DNA of 64,000 nucleotides from the NCBI RefSeq assembly GCF_036311985.1, contig NZ_JAZDCJ010000027.1. One strand, 5' to 3'. Both the position numbers and the translations under genes were made by a program. Positions 1 to 9,140 of this stretch are shown here, one piece after another; the stretch's first letter is position 1, and the number at the start of each line of letters is the position of its first letter. Under the pieces are notes generated by a model, which was given only the letters and a program-made list of their open reading frames with translations, was not told the DNA's origin and searched no databases. This DNA is from JAZDCJ01 sp036311985 (GTDB lineage: Bacteria > Actinomycetota > Actinomycetes > Actinomycetales > Micrococcaceae).

Positions 1-186
1 GACGCCGGTGTCGGCGGCGAGGGCCTCGGCCTTGCCTGCGCCGCGCACGGTCGCGGTGATGGAGGAGGGATCGTGCCCGGCGGCCAGGATGCCGCGCAGG
101 ATCGCCCCGTTCATCGAACCGGTGCCGAGGAAGGCCAGCCGGTGGGTCGTGGTGTCAACGGGATAGTCGGTGCTGTTGCTCGCCAT
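1..186 (-). CDS. proC: Pyrroline-5-carboxylate reductase, N-terminal part (cut by window edge)
   Basis: Only the first 62 codons are inside the window; the gene runs off the left edge. The translation has a short polar leader followed by LAFLGTGSMNGAILRGILAA, the N-terminal Rossmann fold (GxGxM) that binds NAD(P)H in pyrroline-5-carboxylate reductase, and then the STVRG-like strand 'SITATVRGAGKAEAL'. The family carries out the last step of proline synthesis in the cytoplasm. The ATG at 186 lies inside the 3' end of the upstream isomerase gene (32 bp overlap), so the two are probably co-transcribed. The assignment rests on the nucleotide-binding motif alone; another 6PGDH-like dehydrogenase is possible but less likely. 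Confidence 0.8.
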   Translation of the reverse strand, partial: MASNSTDYPVDTTTHRLAFLGTGSMNGAILRGILAAGHDPSSITATVRGAGKAEALAADTGV

Positions 187-991
187 GCGGCAATTCTTCC
201 ACGGCCGCGGCCTCGAGGTGCCGGCGCGCGAACTCGAGCGTCTCCCCGAGCCACTCCTCGCGTTCCCCGGCGCCCTTGGCCTTGCGCGTGGAGACCTCGA
301 CGGCGACGACGCCGTTCCACCCGCTCGAGCGCAGGTGTCCCATGGCCTCGGAGACGGGCTGGGTGCCGCGGCCGGGGACGAGGTGCTCGTCCTTGCCGTT
401 GTCCCGCCCATCGCACAAGTGCACGTGCGTCAGCCGCTCCCCGAGGGCTTGGAAGGCCTCGTGGGAGTCCATGTCGGCGATCGCCGCGTGGGAGAAGTCC
501 CACGTCACGTAGTCGTACGGCTGCGGGACGGGGTTCCAGTGCGGCAGGTACATCTTGGCCTCGCGCCCGCGGGCCCTCCAGGGGTACATGTTCTCGACGG
601 CGATCTTCACGCCGTACTCCTCCATGATCCGCCGGACGCCCTCGGCGAAGCCGGTCGCATAGGTCCCCTGCCAGCGGAAGGGGGGGTGGACGACGACGAC
701 GTCGCAGCCCACGTCCGCGGCCATCTTCGCGGAGCGCTCGATCTTGTTCCAGGCGCTGCCCCAGACCTGCTGGGTGAGCAGGAGCGTCGGCGCGTGGATG
801 GCCATGATCGGCTGCCCGTAGCGGGAGCTGAGGTCCATCAGCTTGCCGGGGTCCTGGGAGATGTGGTTGCCGGTCACGAGGACCTCGACGCCGTCGTAGC
901 CAAGGTCGTGGGCGACGGAGAACGCGTCGTGGACGTTGAGCGGGTAGACCGAGGCGCTCGAGAGGGCGACCGGTACGTGCTGCTGGGTCAT
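155..991 (-). CDS. Sugar phosphate isomerase/epimerase family protein (xylose isomerase-like TIM barrel)
   Basis: A 278-residue protein with the AP-endonuclease-2/xylose-isomerase-like TIM barrel pattern. Likely metal or catalytic residues fall at barrel strand ends: H66 (AIHAPT), H102 (VVHPPF), E133 (AVENMYP), D165/H168 (WDFSHAA), H191 (HVHLCDG) and E232 (VEVST). The family isomerises or epimerises sugars or inositol derivatives with a divalent metal; the substrate cannot be read from sequence. Its start overlaps the stop of the Ppx/GppA gene as ATGA (988-991), and its 3' end overlaps proC, giving a tight minus-strand operon ppx - isomerase - proC as found in other Micrococcaceae. Confidence 0.85.
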   Translation of the reverse strand: MTQQHVPVALSSASVYPLNVHDAFSVAHDLGYDGVEVLVTGNHISQDPGKLMDLSSRYGQPIMAIHAPTLLLTQQVWGSAWNKIERSAKMAADVGCDVVVVHPPFRWQGTYATGFAEGVRRIMEEYGVKIAVENMYPWRARGREAKMYLPHWNPVPQPYDYVTWDFSHAAIADMDSHEAFQALGERLTHVHLCDGRDNGKDEHLVPGRGTQPVSEAMGHLRSSGWNGVVAVEVSTRKAKGAGEREEWLGETLEFARRHLEAAAVEELPHGEQQHRLSR

Positions 992-2028
992 GCTCTGTTC
1001 CCCGCTTCCTCGTCGACGACTCCAAGCTGCGGCACGGCGGGCTGCTGGCCCAGTTCCACGTGCCCCACCCCCACGCTACTCCCCAAAGGCAACGGCCCGT
1101 CGAACACGAGGTGGTCGAAGCGGCGCAGGATGAGGCCCTCGCGCAGCGCCCAGGGGCAGATCCGCAGCGACTTCACGCCGAAGGCGCTCATCGCGGCCCC
1201 CGCGACGACGGAGCCGGCGAGCAGCTGCGGGGCCCGGACCGCGGAGACGCCGGGCAGCTCGCTGCGCTCCGCCGCGGTCATCGCGGCGAGCCGGTTGGTC
1301 CAGAGCTTGAGGTCCTCGAGCCGCAGCACGCGCTTGACGTAGGGCCCCTCGGCGCTCGGCGCGGCGCCGGTGACGCGGGCGAGCGAGCGGAAGGTCTTGG
1401 ACGTCCCGGCGACGAGCGCGGGCTTGCCGAGCGCGCGGATCTCGGCCACGGGGCCCTCCAGCACGTCAGCGACGTAGTGCTTGAGCGCCTTGAGGTCGCG
1501 GATGGACGGCGGGTCCCCGGGCAGCCGGTCCCGCGTCAGGCGCCCGGCGCCGAGCGGCACGGAGCGGGCGATCGCCGGGAACTCGTCGGTCCCCATCGCC
1601 ATCTCGAACGATCCGCCGCCGATGTCGAGGTCGAGGATCGTCTCCGCGCCCCAGCCGAACCAGCGCCTCACGGCGTAGTAGGTCATGCCGGCCTCCTGCT
1701 CGCCGCTGAGCTCGGCCAGGTGGATGCCCGTCTCGGAGACCACGCGTTCCAGCACGGCCTCGCCGTTCGCCGATTCGCGGATCGCCGAGGTGCAGAAGGC
1801 CAGCAGGTCCTCGGCCCGGTGCCGCACGGCGAAGCGCGAGGCCTCGTGGATGAAGTCCAGGAGCTCCCGCTGGCCCTCCTCCGTGATCGCGCCGTCGCCG
1901 TCGAGGTAGCTGACGAGCGACAGCGGCCGCTTGTGGGACGCGAACGCCACCGGACGCGCCCCGGGGTAGGCGTCCACCAGCAGGAGGTGGACGGTGTTGG
2001 ATCCGATATCCAGGACTCCGAGGCGCAT
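988..2028 (-). CDS. Ppx/GppA exopolyphosphatase family phosphatase
   Basis: A 346-residue ASKHA-fold phosphatase. The N terminus has VLDIGSNTVHLLLVD (residues 5-19), the first phosphate-binding loop, and residues 133-143 carry DLDIGGGSFEM, the second. The SGEQEAGMTYYAV segment around 108-120 holds the conserved glutamate that activates water. The family removes terminal phosphates from polyphosphate or converts pppGpp to ppGpp; sequence does not separate these. It lies 25 bp downstream of topA and its stop overlaps the isomerase start, so it probably belongs to the same transcript. The start at 2028 directly precedes the conserved first strand, leaving no room for a later one. Confidence 0.88.
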   Translation of the reverse strand: MRLGVLDIGSNTVHLLLVDAYPGARPVAFASHKRPLSLVSYLDGDGAITEEGQRELLDFIHEASRFAVRHRAEDLLAFCTSAIRESANGEAVLERVVSETGIHLAELSGEQEAGMTYYAVRRWFGWGAETILDLDIGGGSFEMAMGTDEFPAIARSVPLGAGRLTRDRLPGDPPSIRDLKALKHYVADVLEGPVAEIRALGKPALVAGTSKTFRSLARVTGAAPSAEGPYVKRVLRLEDLKLWTNRLAAMTAAERSELPGVSAVRAPQLLAGSVVAGAAMSAFGVKSLRICPWALREGLILRRFDHLVFDGPLPLGSSVGVGHVELGQQPAVPQLGVVDEEAGNRA

Positions 2029-2053
2029 GCCGGTGGACGCTTTCCGTGGGCCG

Positions 2054-4795
2054 TTACGTGGACTTGCCCGTGGTCCGCCGTGCCGGGGCCTTGCGGGCCG
2101 GCCGCTTGGCGGGGCCCTTGGCCCGCTTCTCTGCGAGCAGCTTCACGGCGCGTTCCCGCGTGAGCTCTTCGATGGCGGTGTCGCGGGGGACGGTGATGTT
2201 GGTGATGCCGTCGGTGATGTAGGGGCCGAAGCGGCCCTCCTTCACGACGATCGGCTTCTCGGAGACCGGATCCGCTCCGAACTCCGCGAGCGGCGCGGCG
2301 GCGGTCCGGCCGCCCCGCTGCTTGGGCTGGGAGTAGATCTCGAGCGCCTGCTCGAGGGTGATCGTGAAGATCTCCTCCTCCGAGCCGATCGACCGCGAGT
2401 CGGTGCCCTTCTTCAGGTACGGGCCGAAGCGGCCGTTCTGCACCGTGATCTCGACGCCCTCGGCGTCCTGGCCGAGCACGCGCGGCAGGGAGATGAGCTT
2501 GAGCGCGTCCTCGAGCGTCACGGTCTCGACCGTCATGGACTTGAAGAGCGAGCCCGTGCGCGGGCGGACCTTCGCGGGCTTCTTCGGGGGCTTGGGCTTG
2601 CCGTTCTTGTAGTACTCGACCGGCTGGGCCGCGAGCTCCTCCGCCGTCGGCTCCGGGATGACCTCGGTGACGTAGGCGCCGTAGCGCCCGTCCTTGGCCA
2701 CGATCAGCCGGCCCGTCTCCGGGTCCGTGCCCAGCTCGCGCTGCTCGGGGCCCGTGGACTCCATGAGCTCGCGGGCCTTCTCGGCCGTGAGCTCGTCGGG
2801 CGCCAGGTCCTCCGGGACGTTGGCGCGCTGCGGCTCGGTGCCCTCGGGCGATCCCTCCGGCACCGGCGTCTCGAGGTAAGGGCCGAACTTGCCCACGCGC
2901 AGCACGATCCCGGGGGCGATCTCGACGGAGTTGATGGCCCGGGCGTCGATGTCGCCGAGGTTCTCCACGACCTCCTGCAGTCCGGCGTCCTCGCGGTCCT
3001 CGCCGAAGTAGAAGGAACGCAGCCACGCGCTGCGGGCCAGGTGGCCCTTGGCGATCTCGTCGAGGTCGTCCTCGAGGCGCGCCGTGAAACCGTAGTCGAC
3101 GTACTTGCCGAAGTGCTCCTCGAGCAGGCGCACCACGGAGAAGGCGATCCAGCTCGGCACCAGGGCTCCGCCCCGCTTGGTCACGTAGCCGCGGTCCATG
3201 ATCGTGGAGATCGTCGGCGCGTAGGTGGACGGGCGGCCGATCTCACGGGCCTCCAGCTCGGCCACGATCGAGGCCTCGGTGTAGCGCGCGGGAGGCGAGG
3301 TCTCGTGCCCGAGCGCCTCCACCCCCGCCCCGGTGAGTCCCTGGCCGGAGGTCAGCTGCGGAAGCCGGCGTTCGGCGTCGTTCTCCTGCTCCTCCTGCTC
3401 CGTCGTGTCCTTGCCCTCCTCGTAGGCGGCGAGGAAGCCGCGGAAGGTGATGACGGTGCCGGAGGCCGTGAACTCGGCCGTGCGGCCGTCGGCCGCGGTC
3501 CCAGCCAGCCGGACGGAGGCCGTTGAGCCCTTGGCGTCGGCCATCTGCGAGGCGACCGTGCGCTTCCAGATCAGCTCGTACAGCTTGAACTCGTCGGCGC
3601 CGAGCTGGCTGCGCACGTCCTGCGGGCGGCGGAAGGAGTCGCCGGCCGGGCGGATGGCCTCGTGGGCCTCCTGCGCCGCATCCGACTTGGCCTTGTACAC
3701 GCGGGGGGACGCGGGCACCGAGTCGGGCCCGTACAGCTCCGAGGCCTGGCGGCGGGCCGCCGAGACGGCCTCGTTGGAGAGGAAGACCGAGTCGGTACGC
3801 ATATAGGTGATGTAGCCGTTCTCGTACAGCCGCTGCGCCACCTGCATCGTGGACTTCGAGGACCAGCGCAGCTTCCGCGAGGCCTCCTGCTGCAGCGTGG
3901 ACGTCGTGAACGGCGCGGCCGGGCGGCGCGTGTAGGGCTTGGTGTCCAGGGACTGGACCGAGAAGTCCGCCCCCTGCAGCCCCTCGGCCAGCGACGTGGC
4001 CCCGTCCCGGTCCAACACGACGACGGCGGCGCCGGACTTCGGCGTCTTCAGCTGCCCGCGGTCGTCGAAGTCGCGGCCCGAGGCGACGCGGGCTCCGTCG
4101 ACGGCGGCCAGCTTGGCGCGGAACGACTCCCCCGCCGCGGTCGCGAACTCGCCGACGAGGTCCCAGTAGGACGCGGCGCGGAACGCCATGCGCTCGCGCT
4201 CGCGCTCCACGACGAGGCGCGTCGCGACGGACTGCACGCGGCCGGCCGACAGGCCCGGGCCGATCTTGCGCCACAGCACGGGCGAGATCTCGTAGCCGTA
4301 GAGGCGGTCGAGGACGCGCCGCGTCTCCTGCGCGTCCACGAGGTCGGTGTCCAGCTCGCGGATGTTGTCCAGGGCGCGGGCGATGCCCTCCTTGGTGATC
4401 TCCGTGAACGCCATGCGGTAGACGGGCACCTTGGGCTTGAGCACCTCGAGCAGGTGCCACGCGATGGCCTCGCCCTCGCGGTCCGCATCGGTTGCGAGGT
4501 AGAGGGCGTCCGCGTCCTTGAGCTGCGCCTTGAGCTCGGAGACCTTCTTCTTCTTGTCCGGGTAGACGACGTAGTAGGGCTCGAAGTCGTTGTCCAGGTC
4601 GACGGCGAACTTCCCGACCGAGGTCTTCTTCAGCTCGGCGGGCAGCTCCTTGGGCTGCGGCAGGTCGCGGATGTGGCCCACGGAGGCATCGACGACGAAG
4701 CCCTCGCCGAGGTACTTGGCGATCGACTTGCTCTTGGCCGGGGACTCGACGATGACGAGCTTCTTGCCGGACTTTTCCTTGGCCTTGGCGGGCAC
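2054..4795 (-). CDS. topA: DNA topoisomerase I (type IA)
   Basis: A 913-residue type IA topoisomerase that relaxes negative supercoils. The Toprim domain starts with KKLVIVESPAKSKSIAKYLG (residues 11-30) and contains the Mg-binding acidic triad DADREGE (103-109). The active-site tyrosine is Y331 in ITYMRTDS. The C-terminal third has the repeated GRFGPYLKKG/GRFGPYITDG modules of actinobacterial TopA in place of zinc ribbons, then a Lys/Arg/Ala-rich basic tail (GPAKRPARKAPARR). Length matches actinobacterial homologues. A 112-bp gap upstream, with a TACCCT-type -10 candidate on the minus strand near 4856, may hold its own promoter. Confidence 0.97.
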   Translation of the reverse strand: MPAKAKEKSGKKLVIVESPAKSKSIAKYLGEGFVVDASVGHIRDLPQPKELPAELKKTSVGKFAVDLDNDFEPYYVVYPDKKKKVSELKAQLKDADALYLATDADREGEAIAWHLLEVLKPKVPVYRMAFTEITKEGIARALDNIRELDTDLVDAQETRRVLDRLYGYEISPVLWRKIGPGLSAGRVQSVATRLVVERERERMAFRAASYWDLVGEFATAAGESFRAKLAAVDGARVASGRDFDDRGQLKTPKSGAAVVVLDRDGATSLAEGLQGADFSVQSLDTKPYTRRPAAPFTTSTLQQEASRKLRWSSKSTMQVAQRLYENGYITYMRTDSVFLSNEAVSAARRQASELYGPDSVPASPRVYKAKSDAAQEAHEAIRPAGDSFRRPQDVRSQLGADEFKLYELIWKRTVASQMADAKGSTASVRLAGTAADGRTAEFTASGTVITFRGFLAAYEEGKDTTEQEEQENDAERRLPQLTSGQGLTGAGVEALGHETSPPARYTEASIVAELEAREIGRPSTYAPTISTIMDRGYVTKRGGALVPSWIAFSVVRLLEEHFGKYVDYGFTARLEDDLDEIAKGHLARSAWLRSFYFGEDREDAGLQEVVENLGDIDARAINSVEIAPGIVLRVGKFGPYLETPVPEGSPEGTEPQRANVPEDLAPDELTAEKARELMESTGPEQRELGTDPETGRLIVAKDGRYGAYVTEVIPEPTAEELAAQPVEYYKNGKPKPPKKPAKVRPRTGSLFKSMTVETVTLEDALKLISLPRVLGQDAEGVEITVQNGRFGPYLKKGTDSRSIGSEEEIFTITLEQALEIYSQPKQRGGRTAAAPLAEFGADPVSEKPIVVKEGRFGPYITDGITNITVPRDTAIEELTRERAVKLLAEKRAKGPAKRPARKAPARRTTGKST

Positions 4796-4907
4796 AACAC
4801 TCCTCTAGCAGCCGGTGGCCCGCATGAGACGCGGACCTGCACATACCTGCTCTAGGGTAGCGGCATCACGGCCGCGGGCCGCAAGCGGCTCCCGCGCCCC
4901 GCCCCGC

Positions 4908-5549
4908 TCAGGCCCCGGGTTCCGGGTGCTCCGGCAGGAACGAGAGCATGTAGTAGACGCGTTCGCCGTCGATCCCGCGTTCCGAGGGATCGGCCATGGC
5001 CTCGAACTCGTCGACGAGCGCGTAGACGCGGCGGACGAACTCGGCGCGCTGCTCGCCCTTGAGGAACACCATCCCGGTCGTCAGCACGGGCGCCCGGCCC
5101 GCGGGCGGTTCGATCCCCGCGCGGCGCTCGGCGTCGCGGCGGGCGATCTCCGCCGAGAGGCGTTCGCGGAAGGCGTTGAGCTGCACGTTCAGGAACGCGT
5201 TCTTCGCGGCTGTGGAATCGCTCAGCGAGCCGACGACGAGCTGGTCGCCGGCGGCCTTCCAGCGCCGCTCGCGGCCGTCGCCCTCGCTCGCGGCGCGCTC
5301 GACGTAGCCGTACTTCTCCAGCGCCCGCAAGTGGTAGCTCATGGCGCTCGGCGTGAGGTTGCAGCGCGAGGCCAGCTCCGTGGCCGTCCGGGTGGACTGC
5401 GACGCGAACAGCTCCTCCAGGACCTCGAGGCGGGCCTCGTGCGCGAGGGCGCGGATCGCCTGCGGGTCGCTGATGACCACGGGGTTCTCCGTCTGGCGAC
5501 GGACTTCGGGAGTCCCGGCGTACTTCGCCTCGGATGTGTTCTGCGTCAT
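4908..5549 (-). CDS. Winged-helix (ArsR-like) transcriptional regulator
   Basis: A 213-residue cytoplasmic DNA-binding protein. After a polar N-terminal stretch, residues 28-86 form an ArsR-type winged helix: DPQAIRALAHEARLEVLEEL, then ATELASRCNLTPSAMSYHLR as helix-turn-helix, then the LEKYGYVERA wing. There are no clustered metal-binding cysteines, so it does not look like a metal sensor. The C-terminal half is helical and charged and may be a dimer or ligand domain of unknown specificity. It sits between the methyltransferase (11 bp upstream) and topA on the same strand. The effector and target are unknown. Confidence 0.85.
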   Translation of the reverse strand: MTQNTSEAKYAGTPEVRRQTENPVVISDPQAIRALAHEARLEVLEELFASQSTRTATELASRCNLTPSAMSYHLRALEKYGYVERAASEGDGRERRWKAAGDQLVVGSLSDSTAAKNAFLNVQLNAFRERLSAEIARRDAERRAGIEPPAGRAPVLTTGMVFLKGEQRAEFVRRVYALVDEFEAMADPSERGIDGERVYYMLSFLPEHPEPGA

Positions 5550-5560
5550 GTGGAAAAACT

Positions 5561-7216
5561 TTAGCCTTTGTTTCGTATCTCCGACAGAAAGCCGGTGGTA
5601 ACAAGTCGATCAACACTGTCGAGTAGTCGTGGGACGAGTTCCGCGGCGTCCTCGCCCAGGAGCGCCGCGAGCGCGTGGGCGATCTGCCCGGCGGTGAGCT
5701 CCCCGTCGCAGGCGGAGACGAGCCCCGCCTCCTCGGAGGACAAGAGCGTCGTCCGCCGCAGGCCGGCCCCCTGGCGCAGCAGGATGACGCCCGGGTGCTC
5801 GGCGCCGGGCCGCTGGTGCCGCTCCTCGGTCACGTCCTCGGCGACCTCGAAGCGGAGCGGAGCGAGGTCCCTCCCGGCGAGGGAATCCGCGGCGTCCACC
5901 TCGAGGGCCAGATGCGGGCCGATCGGCTGCTCGATCGGGTAGCCGATCGCCTCGAACCGCGCACCCACGGGGGCCACGGCCGGGTCGGCGGGGCGGCGCA
6001 GCCAGACCATGCCGAAGCCGATCCCGCCCACGCCGCGGGACGCGAAGTCGGCCAGGTACTGCGCGTAGCGCTCGGCGTAGCGGGCCGGATCCCGGGCCTC
6101 CGCGGCGTCGCGCAGCCAGGTCTCGGCGTACTCCGCGGGCGACTGGACCTCCCGCTGGATGAACCACGCCTCCGTCCCCGGCCGGATCCAGGTCCGCGGC
6201 CGGGCCGACCAGTCCCCGGCCCCGCCCGCGCCGTCGCCCTCGCCGCCCTCAGGGCCGTCCTGGATCTCCCAGTTGGCGAGCAGCTGGGCGGTGCCGCCCG
6301 GCGTGAGGACCCCCGGCAGCGCCTCGATCAGCCCCGAGACGAGCGCGTCGCCCGCGAGCCCGCCGTCGCGGTAGGTGAAGCGCTCCTCCTCGGAACCACC
6401 GGGGGCGCGGGGCGTGATGACGAACGGCGGATTGGAGACGACGAGGTCGAATTCCTCCCCCGCGACCGGCTCGAGCAGGCTGCCCTGGCGCAGCTCGACG
6501 CGGTCCTCGAGGCGCCGCGGATCCAGTCCCAGCGCTTCGTGGTTGAGCAGGAGGTTGAAGCGCGTGAAGGCCAGGGCCCGCCACGAGAGGTCGGTGGCGA
6601 CGACGTGGCGTGCGTGGGCGAGGAGGTGGAAGGTCTGGATCCCGCATCCCGTGCCGAGGTCCAGGGCGCGCTCCACCGGGCGGCGGACGGTCGCCTGGGC
6701 CAGGGTCAGCGACGCCCCGCCGATGCCCAGGACGTGGTCGCCGCGCAGGACGCCGGGCCGGTGCAGGGCCCCGAGGTCGCTCGCCACCCAGAGCTCGGCG
6801 TCGGCGTCGGAGGCGTGGGGCCGCAGGTCGACGGCGGCCCGCACGGATCCGCGGGCGGGGGCGTCCTCCACGAGTCCGAGGGCGAGCAGTCCGGCGACGC
6901 CCGTGCGCGGCAGCGCGGCGTCAACGTGACCGGCGGCGACGTCGTCGCCGAGGAGCCACAGCGCGGTCGCGACGGCGACCGCCGGCACGGGATCCGCGGC
7001 CAGGGCGCGGGCGATGACGAGCCGCGCGGGGACGGACTGGTCGCGGTGCAGGGCCGCGTTCGCCTCGTCGCCGAGGAGCCCCGCGACGCCGTCGTGCGTG
7101 TATCCGGCGGCGGCGAGATCGGCGGACAGGGCCTCGAGGAGGGGCAGCTCGTCGCTGCGCGGGGCGTCGGGGACGCCGGGCAGCCGGGACGGGAGGGAGG
7201 CGGGGGACTCGGGCAC
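5561..7216 (-). CDS. Class I SAM-dependent methyltransferase (HemK/RsmC-like, large actinobacterial type)
   Basis: A 551-residue protein with a central methyltransferase-small fold. Motif I is ALDLGTGCGIQTFHL (185-199) and the NPPF tetrapeptide (262-265, SNPPFVITPR) marks enzymes that methylate amide or exocyclic amino nitrogens. The N-terminal 150 residues form a helical domain typical of the actinobacterial DUF7059 methyltransferases. The C-terminal part after about residue 400 is a winged-helix-like extension (DUF7782 type). The target is probably rRNA or a protein glutamine, but cannot be named. It lies upstream of the ArsR-like regulator on the same strand. The ATG at 7216 gives a plausible disordered leader. 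Confidence 0.88.
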   Translation of the reverse strand: MPESPASLPSRLPGVPDAPRSDELPLLEALSADLAAAGYTHDGVAGLLGDEANAALHRDQSVPARLVIARALAADPVPAVAVATALWLLGDDVAAGHVDAALPRTGVAGLLALGLVEDAPARGSVRAAVDLRPHASDADAELWVASDLGALHRPGVLRGDHVLGIGGASLTLAQATVRRPVERALDLGTGCGIQTFHLLAHARHVVATDLSWRALAFTRFNLLLNHEALGLDPRRLEDRVELRQGSLLEPVAGEEFDLVVSNPPFVITPRAPGGSEEERFTYRDGGLAGDALVSGLIEALPGVLTPGGTAQLLANWEIQDGPEGGEGDGAGGAGDWSARPRTWIRPGTEAWFIQREVQSPAEYAETWLRDAAEARDPARYAERYAQYLADFASRGVGGIGFGMVWLRRPADPAVAPVGARFEAIGYPIEQPIGPHLALEVDAADSLAGRDLAPLRFEVAEDVTEERHQRPGAEHPGVILLRQGAGLRRTTLLSSEEAGLVSACDGELTAGQIAHALAALLGEDAAELVPRLLDSVDRLVTTGFLSEIRNKG

Positions 7217-7258
7217 AGGGCGAGTCTAGCGAGGACCGGGAGTGCCTAGGATGGCGAT

Positions 7259-7495
7259 ATGCCCCCAACAGCCCCCGTCCCGCCGTCCGCACCTGCGTCC
7301 GCCCCCGGAAGAATCGAGGTCCTGGTGGACCGCCCCGCCCCGCCGAGCGGTTCGCCCGCGCGGCGAGTCGCCGCGGGCGCGGCCGCCGCCTGCGCCGTCC
7401 TGCTGGCCGCCGCCTGCACGTCGCCCACCGCTCCCGCGGGCGGGGCCGGGGGCGCCGCGGAGGACACCGCCGTCCGCGTGGACCCGGCCGGTTAG
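7259..7495 (+). CDS. Small putative lipoprotein
   Basis: A 78-residue open frame with a proline/alanine-rich leader, then a basic stretch (GSPARR), a hydrophobic segment (VAAGAAAACAVLLAAACTSP) and a lipobox-like LAAAC at about residues 49-53, followed by a short Gly/Ala-rich mature tail. A TAGGAT box ends 6 bp before the ATG, the same spacing as other leaderless genes in this window. It ends 4 bp before the GNAT gene. The long leader before the hydrophobic segment is unusual for a lipoprotein and the tail is only about 25 residues, so this could be a regulatory small protein or a chance frame. No family is recognised. Confidence 0.4.
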   Translation: MPPTAPVPPSAPASAPGRIEVLVDRPAPPSGSPARRVAAGAAAACAVLLAAACTSPTAPAGGAGGAAEDTAVRVDPAG

Positions 7496-7499
7496 CGCC

Positions 7500-8120
7500 A
7501 TGACCCGGACCGTCACCACCACGCACCTGCAGATGTCCTCCGCCGACGCGCTGCGCCCCTCCGCGACCCCGCTGCCGCCGGGCTGCCGGATCGAACGCGC
7601 CGTCGACGCCACCCCGGAGTTCAGCCGCTTCCTCTACCAAGGCGTCGGCAGCGGATGGAACTGGGCCGACCGGCTCGCCTGGTCGCGCGCGCACTGGGCC
7701 GAGGTCCTCGCCGCGCCGGGCACCGAGACGTGGGTGCTGTACCGGGACGGCTCGCCGGCCGGATACGTGGAGCTCGCCGCGCGGACGGCGGGCTCGGGGG
7801 CGACGCCCACGGCGGCGGCGGACGGTGCCCCCGGGACCGCAGTGGAGATCGTGTACTTCGGGCTCTTCCCCGGCCACCTGGGGCTGGGCCTCGGCGGGGC
7901 GCTGCTCACCGAGGGCATCCGCCGCGCCTGGGACCTGGACGCCCGCCACCCCGGCCTGCCCCCGGTGGGCCGGGTCTGGGTCCACACGTGCTCGCTGGAC
8001 GGACCGGCCGCCCTGGCCAACTACCGCGCCCGCGGCCTCGAGGTCTTCCACGTCGAGGACGAGGAGCTCGAGCCCGTCGACGCCTCGGCCGGACCCTGGC
8101 CCCGGGAATCAGGCGACTAG
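7500..8120 (+). CDS. GNAT family N-acetyltransferase
   Basis: From the ATG at 7500 this is a 206-residue acetyltransferase. The core has VEIVYFGLFPGHLGLGLGGALLTEGIRRAWD-type motif A with the acetyl-CoA pyrophosphate loop (H-L-G-L-G-L-G-G), and RVWVHTCSLDGPAALANYRARGLEVFH as the C-terminal strand and helix. It transfers an acetyl group from acetyl-CoA to an amine; substrate unknown. The frame is also open further upstream to 7242, but that extension overlaps the small lipoprotein frame and is arginine/proline-rich shadow sequence, so the start 4 bp after that gene's stop is preferred. It converges on trhO. Confidence 0.85.
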   Translation: MTRTVTTTHLQMSSADALRPSATPLPPGCRIERAVDATPEFSRFLYQGVGSGWNWADRLAWSRAHWAEVLAAPGTETWVLYRDGSPAGYVELAARTAGSGATPTAAADGAPGTAVEIVYFGLFPGHLGLGLGGALLTEGIRRAWDLDARHPGLPPVGRVWVHTCSLDGPAALANYRARGLEVFHVEDEELEPVDASAGPWPRESGD

Positions 8121-8124
8121 TCCC

Positions 8125-9051
8125 CTAGGAGACGAGGTCCGGCGTCGTTCTCTGCGGCGCCGTCCCGGCGCACTCCGGGCACAAGCGCAGCGCGGCATCG
8201 GCCGCGCAGTCCGCGCAGAACAACCGCAGCTGGCGGCAGCTCGGCTCGGCGCAGTTCTCGAACTTGCTCGTCGGTCCCTCGCAGCCCACGCAGCGCCCGA
8301 TCGTCTCCGCGTCGGGCGAGAACTCCACGTGCATCCGACGGTCGAAGACGTAGAGGGAACCCTCCCAGAGCCCGCGGTCGCCGAACGCCTCGCCGTAGCG
8401 GACGATCCCGCCGTCGAGCTGGTAGACCTCCTGGAAGCCGCGCTTGACCATCAGCGCCGAGAGGACCTCGCAGCGGATCCCGCCCGTGCAGTAGGTCACC
8501 ACGGGCTTGTCCTTGAGCTCGTCGTACTTGCCCGAGTCGAGCTCGCGGATGAAGTCGTGCGTCGTCTCGACATCGGGAACCACGGCGCCCTTGAAGCGGC
8601 CGATCTGTGCCTCGAAGGCGTTGCGCCCGTCGAAGAACACGAGCTCCTCGCCCGCGGCACGCTTGGCGTCGACGAGCTCGTGGAGCGCCTCGGGGCCCAC
8701 GTGCACGCCGCCGCCGACCACGCCGGTCTCGTCCACCTCGAGCTCCCCCGGCGCGCCGAAGGAGACGAGCTCGTCGCGGACCCGCACCGAGATGCGCGGG
8801 AAGTCCGCGGCCCCTCCGTCGCTCCACTTCACGTCCAGGGAGCGGAACGCCGGATGCTCGCGGGTGGCCTTCACGTACGCCTTGACCTCGCGGATCCCGC
8901 CCCCGGCCGTCCCGTTGATGCCGTGCCGCGAGACCAGGATGCGCCCGCGGAGGCCGTGCTGCTCCAGGAGGGAGCGCTGCCAGAGGCGGACCGCCTCCGG
9001 ATCGGCGAGCGGGGCGAAGGCGTAGAAGAGGACGATGCGGTTCTGGGACAC
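8125..9051 (-). CDS. trhO: tRNA uridine-34 5-hydroxylase (TrhO/YceA, rhodanese domain)
   Basis: A 308-residue rhodanese-domain protein from a GTG at 9051 (SQNRIVLFYAFAPL follows), preceded by an AGAAGG ribosome site. The N-terminal acylphosphatase-like domain has GLRGRILVSRHGINGT. The rhodanese loop holds the active cysteine in YCTGGIRCE (about C188). The C-terminal cysteine-rich tail includes CVGCEGP and CRQLRLFCADC/CPEC pairs. TrhO enzymes hydroxylate uridine-34 of tRNA independently of prephenate. An open frame extends 22 codons upstream to 9117, but those residues are Gly/Arg-rich and not family-like. Confidence 0.9.
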   Translation of the reverse strand: MSQNRIVLFYAFAPLADPEAVRLWQRSLLEQHGLRGRILVSRHGINGTAGGGIREVKAYVKATREHPAFRSLDVKWSDGGAADFPRISVRVRDELVSFGAPGELEVDETGVVGGGVHVGPEALHELVDAKRAAGEELVFFDGRNAFEAQIGRFKGAVVPDVETTHDFIRELDSGKYDELKDKPVVTYCTGGIRCEVLSALMVKRGFQEVYQLDGGIVRYGEAFGDRGLWEGSLYVFDRRMHVEFSPDAETIGRCVGCEGPTSKFENCAEPSCRQLRLFCADCAADAALRLCPECAGTAPQRTTPDLVS

Positions 9052-9140
9052 GCCTTCTAGGGTACTGCGGGACAGGTCACGGACCGCGCCCCCGGCGCCC
9101 CTCCCGGGCCCGCGCATCGGCCCATGTTAACGCTTCTTTT

